Numbered from the stretch's first letter, positions 27,961 to 37,344 are shown. The stretch: 64,000 nucleotides of DNA from Zobellia amurskyensis (GCF_009725985.1 NZ_RCNR01000010.1:62001-126000), one strand, 5' to 3'. Numbers and translations: made by a program. Notes: generated by a model not told the origin, from the letters alone.

Positions 27961-28636
27961 ATGTATTGTAGTAGACGATGAAGAATTGGCGCGGGGCCTA
28001 TTAAAAGCCTATATAGAGCGGTTGGATTTTTTAACGCTTGTAGCCGAAGTTGCCAACCCTTTGGAGGCCCTTAATATTATGAAAAGTGAGCGGGTAGACT
28101 TACTTTTTTTAGATATTCAGATGCCCGAAATTAAAGGTACGGATCTGGCAAAGCTAGTGCCGGAGCATACACAGGTCATTTTTACCACGGCCTATTCGGA
28201 ATATGCTTTGGAGGGTTTTGAGCTGAGTGCGCTAGATTATCTTTTGAAACCCATAAGCTTTGAACGTTTTTTATCTGCAGTGAATAAGGCAAAACCCAAT
28301 AAAGAAGTAAACGAAAAGGAAAAGGATTCTGCTGATAGTATTACCGTTAAGTCTGGTTATGACCTTCACAAACTTAAGTATGATGACATTCTGTATATTG
28401 AAAGCGATAGTGAATACGTCAATTTTCATTTGGGCGATAAAAAGCTAATGAGCTTACAATCGTTAAAAAAATTATTGGAGCTATTACCAGCGGATCAGTT
28501 TATGCGCGTACATCGTTCATACATTGTAAACCGTCAAAAAGTAACGGCTCTAAAAGGAAGGGATATTTATATTGGAGATAAAGAAATACCGGTAAGCGCC
28601 CAATATTTTGATACTGTAAAAGAGGAGCTGTTCTAA
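27947..28636 (+). CDS. LytTR-family response regulator (second)
   Basis: This 229-residue regulator has a receiver with IVVDDEELARG, LLFLDIQMPEIKGTDL (phospho-Asp) and YLLKPISFERF, and a C-terminal LytTR domain with DILYIESDSEYVNFHL and MRVHRSYIVNRQKV. It overlaps the LytS gene by 14 bp. LytTR domains bind pairs of 9-bp direct repeats spaced about 12 bp apart, exactly the pattern found upstream of the neighbouring operon. A 13-bp perfect stem-loop follows. Confidence 0.92.
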   Translation: MEPIKCIVVDDEELARGLLKAYIERLDFLTLVAEVANPLEALNIMKSERVDLLFLDIQMPEIKGTDLAKLVPEHTQVIFTTAYSEYALEGFELSALDYLLKPISFERFLSAVNKAKPNKEVNEKEKDSADSITVKSGYDLHKLKYDDILYIESDSEYVNFHLGDKKLMSLQSLKKLLELLPADQFMRVHRSYIVNRQKVTALKGRDIYIGDKEIPVSAQYFDTVKEELF

Positions 28637-28673
28637 TATAGATTTATATAATCTACCGGAGTAGCGTATAAAA

Positions 28674-28703
28674 AAAAGGACCTAGATGTATCTAGGTCCT
28701 TTT
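28674..28703 (+). terminator. intrinsic terminator after the second LytTR gene
   Basis: AAAAGGACCTAGA, the loop TGTA and TCTAGGTCCTTTT form a perfect 13-bp stem with an A-run and a T-run at its ends. It could terminate transcription from both directions. Confidence 0.85.
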
Positions 28704-28778
28704 CGCATTTTGAGTAGGTATGTTCGAGGTGAAAACAGTTAGGCTTTTGGGAAACCTAAATAGTTTTCATAATATTTT

Positions 28779-28928
28779 TTAGTTTAATCCTTCTTGGGTT
28801 GAAACTTGTTCTATAGTAACGCTTGCCACCGCTTGCTCAGTCTTTTGATTCTTGTTGTCATTATCATAAATGATTACTGCAGTAACAAAGCTGGCCAAAT
28901 AAAGTAGACTTTTTAATTTCTTGTTCAT
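28779..28928 (-). CDS. small secreted or membrane peptide (49 aa)
   Basis: A 49-codon frame starts at ATG 28928 (MNKKLKSLLYLASFVTAVII) and ends in TAA at 28779-28781. The N-terminus is a classic basic plus hydrophobic signal or single membrane helix, followed by an Asn/Lys/Gln-rich tail of about 28 residues. I do not recognise a family. It lies alone between the LytTR gene and BCCT transporter, in a 540-bp gap. Its upstream DNA has two TTCA half-sites 22 bp apart, only loosely like the LytTR-type repeats. Confidence 0.55.
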   Translation of the reverse strand: MNKKLKSLLYLASFVTAVIIYDNDNKNQKTEQAVASVTIEQVSTQEGLN

Positions 28929-29179
28929 AACGGTGGGGGTTTTGATTTCTGAAGCTAATTTACGGCAACTATGAACTCAGAAAACCCGATTGTTGCCAAA
29001 TTGCCTTTTTCTGATGTCAATGTTGGATATAATGTTGAATACCGATTTCGCTTAACGGACTTTTCACTCGCTTTATCGGAAACGCTGTTTTTACCGCTGT
29101 TTTTGGAGGCTCGTCAAACTTCGTTTTTATAGTTTAGAGATACTATATACAGATGAGGTACAGGAGAGATGAAGTGTAG
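28929..29179. other. intergenic stretch without a supported gene
   Basis: This holds the upstream region of the small peptide gene and the downstream end of the BCCT gene. A plus-strand frame at 28971-29132 (53 codons) has no family features. Short direct repeats CGCTGTTTTT occur near 29090. I see no promoter of quality. Confidence 0.5.
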
Positions 29180-30670
29180 CTAGTTAGGCTTTTTATTCTT
29201 GAAACCAACTTCCCATACAAAAGCTCCGGCCATATAGACCATGAAAAGGGCAAAGGGTAACGAGGTTACGATCAATAATTTTTGAACCGCAGTAAGCACG
29301 TCTATATCTGGCTTGGCATTGCCTAAAAGAAGTAAAGACATGGTAGCCATTAGAATAAAAACGGCCCAGATAAGCCTGTGTTTTTTGCTTGGGTTCTTTT
29401 TTCCATGGTCCGTAAACATGCTCAGAACGAACACGGCAGAATCTACAGAGGTCACCAGAAAGCTAATTAATAAAAAAATGGTGGTGAAGTTTAGGAGCGT
29501 GGCCATGGGGTAGTTTTCAAAGAATACAAAAATGGAGGAAAAGACATTGCCAAACTCATTGTTATAAGAACCCCATGATTCTATAAGTTCAAAAGCCGAG
29601 GTGCCAAAAACCGAAAACCAGAAAAATGTACCTAGGGATGGAATTATCAATACACCCAATAGTAATTGCCGTAAGGTGCGCCCTTTTGATATACGTGCAA
29701 TAAAGATTCCCGTAAACGGTGCCCAAGCCAACCAAAAGGCCCAGTAGTAGAAAGTCCAATCGGTTAGGAAAGTAATGCCAGGGTCATAGTTGCCGTAAGC
29801 CAAGCTCATAGGAACAAAGTCAATAAGGTAGTTAAAGGTAGCTGTGGCAAAGGCTATTAATATTCCAAATATATCGCTCATCAGAAAAATGAACAATAGT
29901 AAAAGAGTCGTGATTAGAATGTTGACTTTTGAAATAATCTTTATGCCCTTGTTTACCCCTTGCCAAGCAGAATAGAATGCAAAGCCTGAAATGAGGACGG
30001 CCAACAGTAGGGTAGTGGTTACGCCAAAATCGGTTGTAAAAAAATGATTAAGGCCACCGTTTATTTGTGTAGTACCCAAACCTATTGCGGCTATGAGTCC
30101 AAAAACAGTGGTAATAATAGTCATGATATCAATTCCATTTTTGGCTAAAGGATTGGAAATCGTATCCTCTATAGTAGAGCTTACCCTTACTTTCTTTTTT
30201 TTGACGTAGAGCGCATAGCCAACAACCATAGCAAAAAGCCCATAAAAGGCCCAGGCTGTAAAACCCCATTGGTAAAAGGTGAATTCCAATGCTAAAATTT
30301 CCGGTTGCAGACCGGATGGGTAGGGTGGGTGCTGTTGCATGAAAACAGGTTCCTGAACGGCACGTAGCAAAATCCCGGAGCCCATTCCTGCACTGTAAAG
30401 CATTGCCGTCCATGCCCAAAGAGAGTGTTCGGGTTTTGAATTTTTCTTTCCTAATTTAATTTTTCCGAAGGGTGAGAAAGCTATTGCCAATAAAAAGAGT
30501 ACACATCCTAATCCTAAATAAAGGTAGAAGAACCCAAAATAATTCCTGACCCACACCGAAGCAGTTTCAATAGTTTCATAACTGCTTTCCGTGGCAAAAA
30601 AAACTAGGAGCGTAAATAGGAAAATTATACCGATAGAAACGGAAAGTAAGGGGTTTTTAAGGTGCCGCAT
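29180..30670 (-). CDS. BCCT family transporter (betaine/choline/carnitine)
   Basis: This 496-residue membrane protein has about twelve helices and begins MRHLKNPLLSVSIGIIFLFT. Family signatures are AMLYSAGMGSGILLRAVQEP (the glycine-rich helix 3) and WTFYYWAFWLAWAPFTGIFI followed by ARISKGRTLRQL (helix 8 aromatic cage). Such carriers import quaternary-ammonium osmolytes, usually coupled to sodium or protons. The ion preference cannot be judged with certainty here. It is 9 bp after the hypothetical secreted protein gene. Confidence 0.92.
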   Translation of the reverse strand: MRHLKNPLLSVSIGIIFLFTLLVFFATESSYETIETASVWVRNYFGFFYLYLGLGCVLFLLAIAFSPFGKIKLGKKNSKPEHSLWAWTAMLYSAGMGSGILLRAVQEPVFMQQHPPYPSGLQPEILALEFTFYQWGFTAWAFYGLFAMVVGYALYVKKKKVRVSSTIEDTISNPLAKNGIDIMTIITTVFGLIAAIGLGTTQINGGLNHFFTTDFGVTTTLLLAVLISGFAFYSAWQGVNKGIKIISKVNILITTLLLLFIFLMSDIFGILIAFATATFNYLIDFVPMSLAYGNYDPGITFLTDWTFYYWAFWLAWAPFTGIFIARISKGRTLRQLLLGVLIIPSLGTFFWFSVFGTSAFELIESWGSYNNEFGNVFSSIFVFFENYPMATLLNFTTIFLLISFLVTSVDSAVFVLSMFTDHGKKNPSKKHRLIWAVFILMATMSLLLLGNAKPDIDVLTAVQKLLIVTSLPFALFMVYMAGAFVWEVGFKNKKPN

Positions 30671-30679
30671 GCTCGGTGA

Positions 30680-31588
30680 TTAGAGTTTGGGTTTTTCGTA
30701 AACAAGCGTAAAATAAGAACTTTGTCCCAAATCCGACTCCAATACGGCCATAAACTCTTGTTTTTTGGTTTTTATAAGAATGGCTGCGGTGTTCGGTGCT
30801 ACTTTGCCTAAATTTTCTGCATGTAGGGTTATTATGTTTTTTCCGAGTTGTAGTGCAAGGTCAAAAAATTGCTTTTTACGCTTCAGTTTTACATGTTTAA
30901 CCGCAACTATTCCGTTCAGGTAAATGGTTACAATATCATTGTCTATTCTGCGGTGGTCATAAAGCCCCAACTGAATTTCATCCACTAAGACCGTATAACT
31001 CTTTTCGCTATCTATTAAGATGCGATCGGCAATTTTATCGGGTGGAGGTGTATGAGTGACTCCTTCTGTTTTTACAGGACTGGTTTCTTCCTTTGGTCGT
31101 GAGGGAAGTGGTTTTACGGCAATGCCCGTAACGGTAATGTCTTTATTAAAATCGATAGGGGAAGGTTGATTGCTTTTATTTTTAAGCGCTATGGTTACAT
31201 GGTCATAAGCTTGGTCAGGGCGAACAATAAAGGTGAAATGACCGCGAGTAGCATATGTAGGAGGTGGGTGGACTTCCAATTGCGGTTGCGGTTGGACGGC
31301 TTCTACAATATCTAAAACATTCTCATTGCTTATGCTTTGGCCCGATGGGAATACAGCTATGGGATAGGAATAACTTTGGTCTGGCAATTGTCGTCCAAAA
31401 ATCCAAAATCCAATTTCATATGCAACACCTGACTGTAAAGCTTCACTAAGTTTTGCGGATACAATAGATTCATAGCCCACAGGGGCTGTTTGCGGAACCT
31501 CCAATTCACTTAATACATCAATCTGCCCATGAATAAAATTTAGTGTTGCCAGGCAGCATAGGAAAATGAATAGGGGCGGCTTGCTCAT
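30680..31588 (-). CDS. secreted protein of unknown function
   Basis: This 302-residue protein has an N-terminal signal (PLFIFLCCLATLNFIHGQ), an N-terminal beta-rich domain with FWIFGRQLPDQSYSYPIAVF, a proline-rich linker near residues 155-175, and a C-terminal beta domain with NDIVTIYLNGIVAVKHVKL and GKNIITLHAENLGKVAPNTA. The latter resembles extracellular domains seen next to OmpA-like proteins in Bacteroidota, but no OmpA domain is present. Its ATG overlaps the preceding SDR stop by 4 bp. No function can be named. Confidence 0.6.
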   Translation of the reverse strand: MSKPPLFIFLCCLATLNFIHGQIDVLSELEVPQTAPVGYESIVSAKLSEALQSGVAYEIGFWIFGRQLPDQSYSYPIAVFPSGQSISNENVLDIVEAVQPQPQLEVHPPPTYATRGHFTFIVRPDQAYDHVTIALKNKSNQPSPIDFNKDITVTGIAVKPLPSRPKEETSPVKTEGVTHTPPPDKIADRILIDSEKSYTVLVDEIQLGLYDHRRIDNDIVTIYLNGIVAVKHVKLKRKKQFFDLALQLGKNIITLHAENLGKVAPNTAAILIKTKKQEFMAVLESDLGQSSYFTLVYEKPKL

Positions 31589-33012
31589 TTTGCTCTGGCA
31601 ATATTACGAATCATACCTCCGAAGATAAAGTAGTGAAATGGTACAATGCTGTACCAATATAATCTTCCTTTCAGACCCCTGGGTCTAAACGTTGCGGTTT
31701 GGTGAAGTACATTGTTTTCGTCAATTTTAAATTCCAACCAGGCTTCTCCGGGTAGTTTCATTTCGGCAAAAAGCAATAGGCGCTTCGCTTTTTTATCGGC
31801 TAAAAGAACGCGCCAAAAATCCAATGAGTCGCCGGCGTAAATTTTATCCGGGTGTGTTCGTCCACGGCGTAGGCCTACACCACCTGAAAATTTATCGATA
31901 ATCCCCCGTATTTTCCAAAGCCAGTTGCCATAGTACCAACCGGTCTCCCCACCAATTTTCCAAATGTTACGTAAGACCTGTTCAGGGTTATCTACTTTTA
32001 CTGATTTTTCATCTTTTAAAACGCCATATTTCGGAACTTGAATATACTTCTCCAAATTCTTTTTAAAGCGGCCGCTTATCATGCTGTCCTTCCAGCTGCT
32101 GACCACTAAGTTTTGTTCTATTTTTTTAAAGGCTAAATCAATAGCTTCTTTGTAGGTGTGGGGTTTAAAGCCTAATAATTTTTGTAACCTTTGGTCTTTG
32201 GCAATGACCTCAATTTTCATGCTGTCTACAAGGTTCAGAGCTAATTTGTAAGATGTTGAGGTAACAAAATAAAGCCAGTAACTAGATAGCTTTGGCGTCA
32301 TTACCGGAACCGTAAAAATATAGTTTTTAAACCCGCGGACATCTGCATACTGCTCCAGCATCTGTTTGTAGGTAAGTACATCCGGACCGGCAATATCAAA
32401 AGAATCGTTATATGTTTTTTCATTTTCCAGAACACCGGTCAAGAAAGCCAAAATATCCCTGATAGCGATAGGCTGAGTTTTGGTCAGCACCCATTTTGGG
32501 GTAATCATTATGGGCAATTTCTCGCACAAATCACGGATAATTTCAAAAGAAGAACTCCCTGAACCCACAATAATTCCAGCCCTTAAAACGGTAAGTTCAA
32601 AAGAACCTTCATATAGAATGCGTTCCACATTTTTACGGGACCAAAGGTGTTTTGATAGATTTTCTTCGTTGACAATACCACTCAAATAAATGACTTGCGT
32701 TACTTGGGTTTTACTCAGGTAGGCATTAAAATTCTCAGCGGTCTTGGCTTCAAGAGTATCAAAATCTTGAGTAGACGAACTCATGGAGTGAATCAAGAAA
32801 TAAGCTACGTCAATGTCTTTGGGTATTACCCCTTCTTCAACCTCCTTCAGAAAATCTATTTCCAGCACTTTTATCTGCGCCCGCATTTCTTTTTCAATGG
32901 AAAAACGGGTTTCATCACGCACTGTGCATACTACCTCATGACCTAATTCTAATAATTGGGGCAACAATCGCATTCCAATATAACCGTTGGCACCTGTTAA
33001 GAGAATTTTCAT
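31585..33012 (-). CDS. SDR-family oxidoreductase with DUF2867 domain
   Basis: This 475-residue protein has an N-terminal NAD(P)-binding Rossmann fold with LLTGANGYIGMRLLPQLLEL and the atypical-SDR motifs DVAYFLIHSMSSS and VIYLSGIVNEENLS. The C-terminal about 170 residues match DUF2867, with GGETGWYYGNWLWKIRGIID and GLRRGRTHPDKIYAGDSLDF. This two-domain form is YbjT-like. It is probably a cytoplasmic NAD(P)-dependent or regulatory protein with an unknown substrate. It is followed by a hypothetical gene overlapping by 4 bp. Confidence 0.85.
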   Translation of the reverse strand: MKILLTGANGYIGMRLLPQLLELGHEVVCTVRDETRFSIEKEMRAQIKVLEIDFLKEVEEGVIPKDIDVAYFLIHSMSSSTQDFDTLEAKTAENFNAYLSKTQVTQVIYLSGIVNEENLSKHLWSRKNVERILYEGSFELTVLRAGIIVGSGSSSFEIIRDLCEKLPIMITPKWVLTKTQPIAIRDILAFLTGVLENEKTYNDSFDIAGPDVLTYKQMLEQYADVRGFKNYIFTVPVMTPKLSSYWLYFVTSTSYKLALNLVDSMKIEVIAKDQRLQKLLGFKPHTYKEAIDLAFKKIEQNLVVSSWKDSMISGRFKKNLEKYIQVPKYGVLKDEKSVKVDNPEQVLRNIWKIGGETGWYYGNWLWKIRGIIDKFSGGVGLRRGRTHPDKIYAGDSLDFWRVLLADKKAKRLLLFAEMKLPGEAWLEFKIDENNVLHQTATFRPRGLKGRLYWYSIVPFHYFIFGGMIRNIARAK

Positions 33013-33027
33013 ATGCTTTTTAGATGT

Positions 33028-33453
33028 TTATAGGTCTTCAATGGAAGTAGGGGCATTATCAGCTTTAAAATTTTGAATTTTGATGAAAAATTTCTGAATC
33101 GCTTTAGTATCGGCCTTGACCTTAATAAAATAATGGTCGCGATATATGGAGTAAATACCAATATCACCTTTATATAGAGTGAGTTTGTAGAATGGGATGA
33201 CCAAAGCGAAAGTTTCCAGTAAAGACCTAAAACGAACGATTATTCCTTTGGGCCTAAGCTCAACATTACACTGATCACGATTATTATCTAAAATGAGCAA
33301 GTTTCTAATTTCAACGCTGGTTTCGGTAATGAACAATCTGGGCGAACCAATACCACCCATGTTCCAACGTTCCCTTAACGGAAAGGGCTTGCCTACTTCT
33401 TCGTCTATTTTTTTGGTAACCTGTTTATCTGTGTATGATACGTTTAAAAGCAT
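33028..33453 (-). CDS. conserved-looking protein of unknown function
   Basis: This 141-residue protein shows no signal peptide or membrane helix. It is mostly beta-strand, with alternating hydrophobic residues such as RNLLILDNNRDQCNVELRPK and LVIPFYKLTLYKGDIGIYSI, perhaps a PH-like small barrel. I do not recognise a named family. It lies 15 bp before the SDR/DUF2867 gene on the same strand and may be cotranscribed with it; no further context links it to a process. Confidence 0.55.
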   Translation of the reverse strand: MLLNVSYTDKQVTKKIDEEVGKPFPLRERWNMGGIGSPRLFITETSVEIRNLLILDNNRDQCNVELRPKGIIVRFRSLLETFALVIPFYKLTLYKGDIGIYSIYRDHYFIKVKADTKAIQKFFIKIQNFKADNAPTSIEDL

Positions 33454-33564
33454 TTGTGTTTTCTTTTCAAAGCAAATCGACTTTTTGAAGGTCTACATTT
33501 TCATAAAGTTAAAGAAAAGCGAAGCCAATACCGCCAGTCTTACGGTAAAAGCGTAAAAAATGAT

Positions 33565-33572
33565 TAGTTTTG
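33565..33572 (+). promoter_or_regulatory. -7 element upstream of argS
   Basis: TAGTTTTG is an exact TAnnTTTG 21 bp before the argS ATG. A TTG at -33 was not found. Confidence 0.55.
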
Positions 33573-33593
33573 CAGCCTGAAACGAAAGATTTT

Positions 33594-35378
33594 ATGGGTA
33601 TTCAAGCAATTTTAGAAACCAAGGTTAAAGAAGCGGTTGCAGCTATTTTTGAAAAGGAACTGCCATCGGTAGAATTTCAGCCAACACGTAAGGATTTTGA
33701 AGGTGATGTTACGGTTGTGGTTTTTCCTATGCTTCGTTTGGTCAAAGGAAATCCGGTTCAAATAGGTGAGCAGATTGGTGCTTATTTAGAAAAGGAAGTT
33801 GCTGAGGTAACCGGCTTTAATGTTATTAAAGGTTTTCTGAATATTGTTATTGGAGATGCTTTTTATCTGGATTTCTTTAATGGGATAAAAAATAATAGCA
33901 CGTATGGTTTTGTGCCACAGGAGGACAACAATGCCGTAATGGTTGAATATTCTTCGCCAAATACCAATAAGCCGTTGCATTTGGGCCATATTAGAAATAA
34001 CCTCTTAGGCTATTCTGTTGCGGAAATTTTGAAAGCTTCTGGAAAGAAAGTCTATAAGACTCAAATCATTAATGACCGTGGTATTCATATTTGTAAAAGT
34101 ATGTTGGCATGGCAGCGTTTTGGTAAAGGCGAAACCCCAGAAAGTACAGGACTAAAGGGCGATAAGCTTGTAGGCAATTATTACGTGGCTTTTGATAAGG
34201 CCTATAAAGCTGAAATTGCCGAAATGGTGGCTAACGGAAGCGACAAAAAAGTAGCTGAAAAGGAAGCTCCAATTCTTTTGGAAGCCCAAGAAATGCTTCA
34301 AAAATGGGAAGCTGGTGATGAAGAAGTTGTAGCGCTTTGGAAAGAAATGAACGGCTGGGTCTACAAAGGTTTTGACGTTACGTACAAAAACCTTGGAGTA
34401 GATTTTGATACACTTTACTATGAAAGCAATACCTATTTGCTTGGTAAGGACGTTGTGGCCGGCGGACTAGAAAAAGGCATTTTTTATAGAAAGGAAGATG
34501 GTAGTGTTTGGATCGATCTAACGGATGAAGGTTTAGATGAAAAAATAGTGCTTCGATCTGATGGAACCGCTGTTTATATGACCCAAGATATAGGTACTGC
34601 TATACAACGGGTTAAAGATTATCCAGATGTTGGTGGTATGGTCTATACCGTAGGTAATGAGCAGGATTATCACTTTAAAGTTTTGTTCTTGATACTGAAA
34701 AAATTAGGCTTTTCTTGGTCGGAAAACTTGCACCATTTAAGTTATGGAATGGTGGATCTGCCTTCAGGCAAAATGAAGAGTAGGGAAGGTACTGTTGTAG
34801 ATGCGGATGATCTAATGAACGATATGACGAGCACTGCAGCTCAAATATCCGAAGAGCTTGGAAAGCTGGAAGGCTATTCCGATGAAGAGAAAAATGTCCT
34901 CTATAAATTGATAGGCTTAGGCGCCTTAAAATATTACATTCTAAAAGTAGACCCTAAAAAAACCATTCTTTTCAACCCAGAAGAGTCTGTGGATTTTCAG
35001 GGGAATACGGGACCGTTTATCCAATATACCTATGCGCGTATTCAGTCTATCTTAAGAAAGGCTGATTTTGATACCAATGCAGATGTGGAGATTGGTGCTG
35101 TTGGGGAATTACATATCAAAGAAAAGGAACTTATAAAGCAGTTACAGTTGTATCCTGAAACGGTTCAATTGGCAGCGGAAAACTATAGTCCAGCTTTGAT
35201 TGCTAACTACACCTATGATTTGGTTAAAGGTTTTAATTCTTTCTATCAACAAGTTTCAATTTTAGGAGAAACGGATGAAAATAAAAAAGTACTTCGTGTA
35301 CAGCTTGCTCAAAAAGTTAGTGAAGTAATAGCATCGGCTTTTAAACTTTTGGGCATTAACGTTCCAGATCGTATGTAA
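33594..35378 (+). CDS. argS: arginyl-tRNA synthetase
   Basis: This 594-residue class I aminoacyl-tRNA synthetase charges tRNA-Arg. Order of features: N-terminal tRNA-binding domain (about 1-110), the ATP-binding HIGH-like motif NKPLHLGHIRNN, the catalytic core with GLDEKIVLRSDGTAVYMTQD, the degenerate KMSKS region LPSGKMKSREGTVVDADDL, and an anticodon-binding DALR domain ending INVPDRM. ATG 33594 is preferred to an in-frame TTG at 33570, which lies in the promoter box. The length is normal for the family. Confidence 0.97.
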   Translation: MGIQAILETKVKEAVAAIFEKELPSVEFQPTRKDFEGDVTVVVFPMLRLVKGNPVQIGEQIGAYLEKEVAEVTGFNVIKGFLNIVIGDAFYLDFFNGIKNNSTYGFVPQEDNNAVMVEYSSPNTNKPLHLGHIRNNLLGYSVAEILKASGKKVYKTQIINDRGIHICKSMLAWQRFGKGETPESTGLKGDKLVGNYYVAFDKAYKAEIAEMVANGSDKKVAEKEAPILLEAQEMLQKWEAGDEEVVALWKEMNGWVYKGFDVTYKNLGVDFDTLYYESNTYLLGKDVVAGGLEKGIFYRKEDGSVWIDLTDEGLDEKIVLRSDGTAVYMTQDIGTAIQRVKDYPDVGGMVYTVGNEQDYHFKVLFLILKKLGFSWSENLHHLSYGMVDLPSGKMKSREGTVVDADDLMNDMTSTAAQISEELGKLEGYSDEEKNVLYKLIGLGALKYYILKVDPKKTILFNPEESVDFQGNTGPFIQYTYARIQSILRKADFDTNADVEIGAVGELHIKEKELIKQLQLYPETVQLAAENYSPALIANYTYDLVKGFNSFYQQVSILGETDENKKVLRVQLAQKVSEVIASAFKLLGINVPDRM

Positions 35379-35428
35379 GCGCAGGTGGCCTTACGCAATT
35401 TAAATTCGTTTTTGGAGTTGTAGACCAT

Positions 35429-36259
35429 ATGTTTACAGAGCAGAATTTTAAGATTTTGGCGGTGGTCTTTTTATGCATCCAAGCAATGTATATTGTCTAC
35501 TATGCCGCTGGTCTGTACCATTTTAATCCATTTTTAAGACTAAAAACGCTTGCTTCTTTAGAAAAGCAATTGGTTGCGGAAAATTTCCCTATTTACGCTA
35601 AGTTGCCGTTGGTTTTAAAAGAAAAATGTGACAGGCGGATCATATGGTTTAGAAGTAGGAAGAAGTTTGTATTTTATGGTGATGTAGCTCAAAAAGAAGA
35701 GTTAAAATTGCTTTTAAGTGCTTCTGCCATATTAATGACCTTGGGTTTAAAGAATTATGAAATGATGCGGTCACTGTTGCGCATCGTTATTTATCCTTCA
35801 AAATATTATTCCCGTATTAATCGAAGACACCACCTAGGTGAGTATAACCCTCGTTTTAAAACCGTTATTTTTTCTGCGGATACCATTTGGGAAGGATTCC
35901 GCATTTCTGATGATAATGTGAACCTGGCGTTACACGAATTTGCTCACGCACTAAGTTTTGAAATGATTAAGAAAAACTCGTGGGAGGCCCGTAAATTTAG
36001 AGTGGGACTCAAAAAAATAAAAGAACTTTTTCTTAGGGAAGGCTATGCTCAGAAGCTGGCGGATTCCAATTATTTTAGAGAATATGGGATGACCAATTTG
36101 CAGGAGTTCTTTTCCGTGGCCGTAGAAAATTATGCCGAAACTCCGCATATGTTTTTAGCGGATTTTCCTGAACTGTATGGCATCATTCAAAAGATGTTAA
36201 GTTTTGATTTTCAGGTGTTTCCTGAAGAGCTTTCGGGAGAGGTGGTCGTGGAATCTTAA
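35429..36259 (+). CDS. MtfA-like zinc-dependent peptidase (M90)
   Basis: This 276-residue protein has one N-terminal membrane helix (VVFLCIQAMYIVYYAAGLYH) and a cytoplasmic-like catalytic region with the zinc motif HEFAH at residues 169-173 in NLALHEFAHALSFEM. The following LQEFFSVAVENYAETP supplies the third ligand region typical of MtfA. In Escherichia coli MtfA regulates the glucose PTS via Mlc. Here no PTS genes are nearby, so the target is unknown. It is followed by a convergent gene 10 bp away. Confidence 0.82.
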   Translation: MFTEQNFKILAVVFLCIQAMYIVYYAAGLYHFNPFLRLKTLASLEKQLVAENFPIYAKLPLVLKEKCDRRIIWFRSRKKFVFYGDVAQKEELKLLLSASAILMTLGLKNYEMMRSLLRIVIYPSKYYSRINRRHHLGEYNPRFKTVIFSADTIWEGFRISDDNVNLALHEFAHALSFEMIKKNSWEARKFRVGLKKIKELFLREGYAQKLADSNYFREYGMTNLQEFFSVAVENYAETPHMFLADFPELYGIIQKMLSFDFQVFPEELSGEVVVES

Positions 36260-36268
36260 CGCAGGTCT

Positions 36269-37258
36269 TTAAAGGTTTAAGCCAGGTCTAGTATCCAAAT
36301 GGTTGGTGTTCCAAATCTTCAATTTGTTTGTGTGGTCAATATTCCCTCCGGACAAAATTACCATAACGCGTTTTTTACTAGTACTATTTCTAAGCCATTG
36401 TACTACACCCTCCATGGCCATGGCACTGGTAGGCTCTACGTGTAATTTCAGTAAATGGGTCAACCATTGAGTCCAGTATATCAATTTTGATTCTTCAACC
36501 TCATACATACCATCTAAACGTTTCAGGTACTCAAATGTAATGTCTCCTACTGCCATGGTCATTGCACCATCTGCGAGTGTATCTGGTGTGGCCTGTAACC
36601 TCTGAATTTGATTGGTGCGCAATGATTCTGCGGCATCGTTTGCATTTAAAGGTTCAACGCCAAAAACCTTGGTTTTTGGAGATAAGGCATTGGTTGCGAT
36701 TACGGTACCGGATAAAAGTCCGCCTCCACCGCATGGGGCAAAAACGGCATCTATATCCGAGACCTGCTCAAGTGCCTCGCATACGGCCGTTCCTTGTCCG
36801 GCTATGACCTGCTCATGGTTGTATGGCGGTATCCAATAGGTTCCTTCTTTTTTGGAAGCTTCTAGAACAAGCGCATCGGCAATGTTTCTATTCTCGCAAA
36901 GTTGAACGTGGGCTCCGTACGATTTGGTGGCCTGTATTTTAATTTTGGATGCATATACGGGCATGTAAATAGTGGCCGGAATATTAAATTCACGAGCTGC
37001 CCAAGCAACCGCTTGCGAATGATTACCGGAACTATTGGCTATTACGTGTTTAGGTCTCTCATTGTTCTCTATAAGCCAAGCCAATGTATTGCAAGCACCT
37101 CTCGCTTTAAACGCTCCGATTTTTTGAAGACATTCAGCTTTAAAATAAATTTCATGTCCTAGCCATTCATTTAAAAGCAAAGAAGTAAGAATTGGTGTCT
37201 CGTGAACAAAATTTTCAATGCGTATACGGGCTTTTTTAATGTCTTCTATTGTAGGCAT
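36269..37258 (-). CDS. PLP-dependent threonine/serine dehydratase family protein
   Basis: This 329-residue fold type II PLP enzyme has the lysine that binds PLP in FKAECLQKIGAFKARGACNT, the phosphate loop CGGGGLLSGTVI, and the ASGNHSQAVAWAAREF-like segment SSGNHSQAVAWAAREF. It may deaminate threonine or serine, or racemise serine; the fine specificity is not decidable from motifs alone. No ACT domain is present, so it is not the biosynthetic feedback-inhibited form. Start at ATG 37258 was preferred to the upstream TTG. Confidence 0.85.
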   Translation of the reverse strand: MPTIEDIKKARIRIENFVHETPILTSLLLNEWLGHEIYFKAECLQKIGAFKARGACNTLAWLIENNERPKHVIANSSGNHSQAVAWAAREFNIPATIYMPVYASKIKIQATKSYGAHVQLCENRNIADALVLEASKKEGTYWIPPYNHEQVIAGQGTAVCEALEQVSDIDAVFAPCGGGGLLSGTVIATNALSPKTKVFGVEPLNANDAAESLRTNQIQRLQATPDTLADGAMTMAVGDITFEYLKRLDGMYEVEESKLIYWTQWLTHLLKLHVEPTSAMAMEGVVQWLRNSTSKKRVMVILSGGNIDHTNKLKIWNTNHLDTRPGLNL

Positions 37259-37344
37259 GAGCAAAGGGCTTGTTGGATTAAAAAGGAATGAATAATCCGT
37301 ATAAAATTAATTATAATATATGGGGAAGTACTCTTGAGTTCCTA

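Noticed and set aside
28971-29132. A plus-strand frame of 53 codons (MNSENPIVAKLPFSDV start)
   Set aside because: It has no family features, no signal or membrane segment and no promoter; it lies in AT-rich intergenic DNA and looks like a chance frame.
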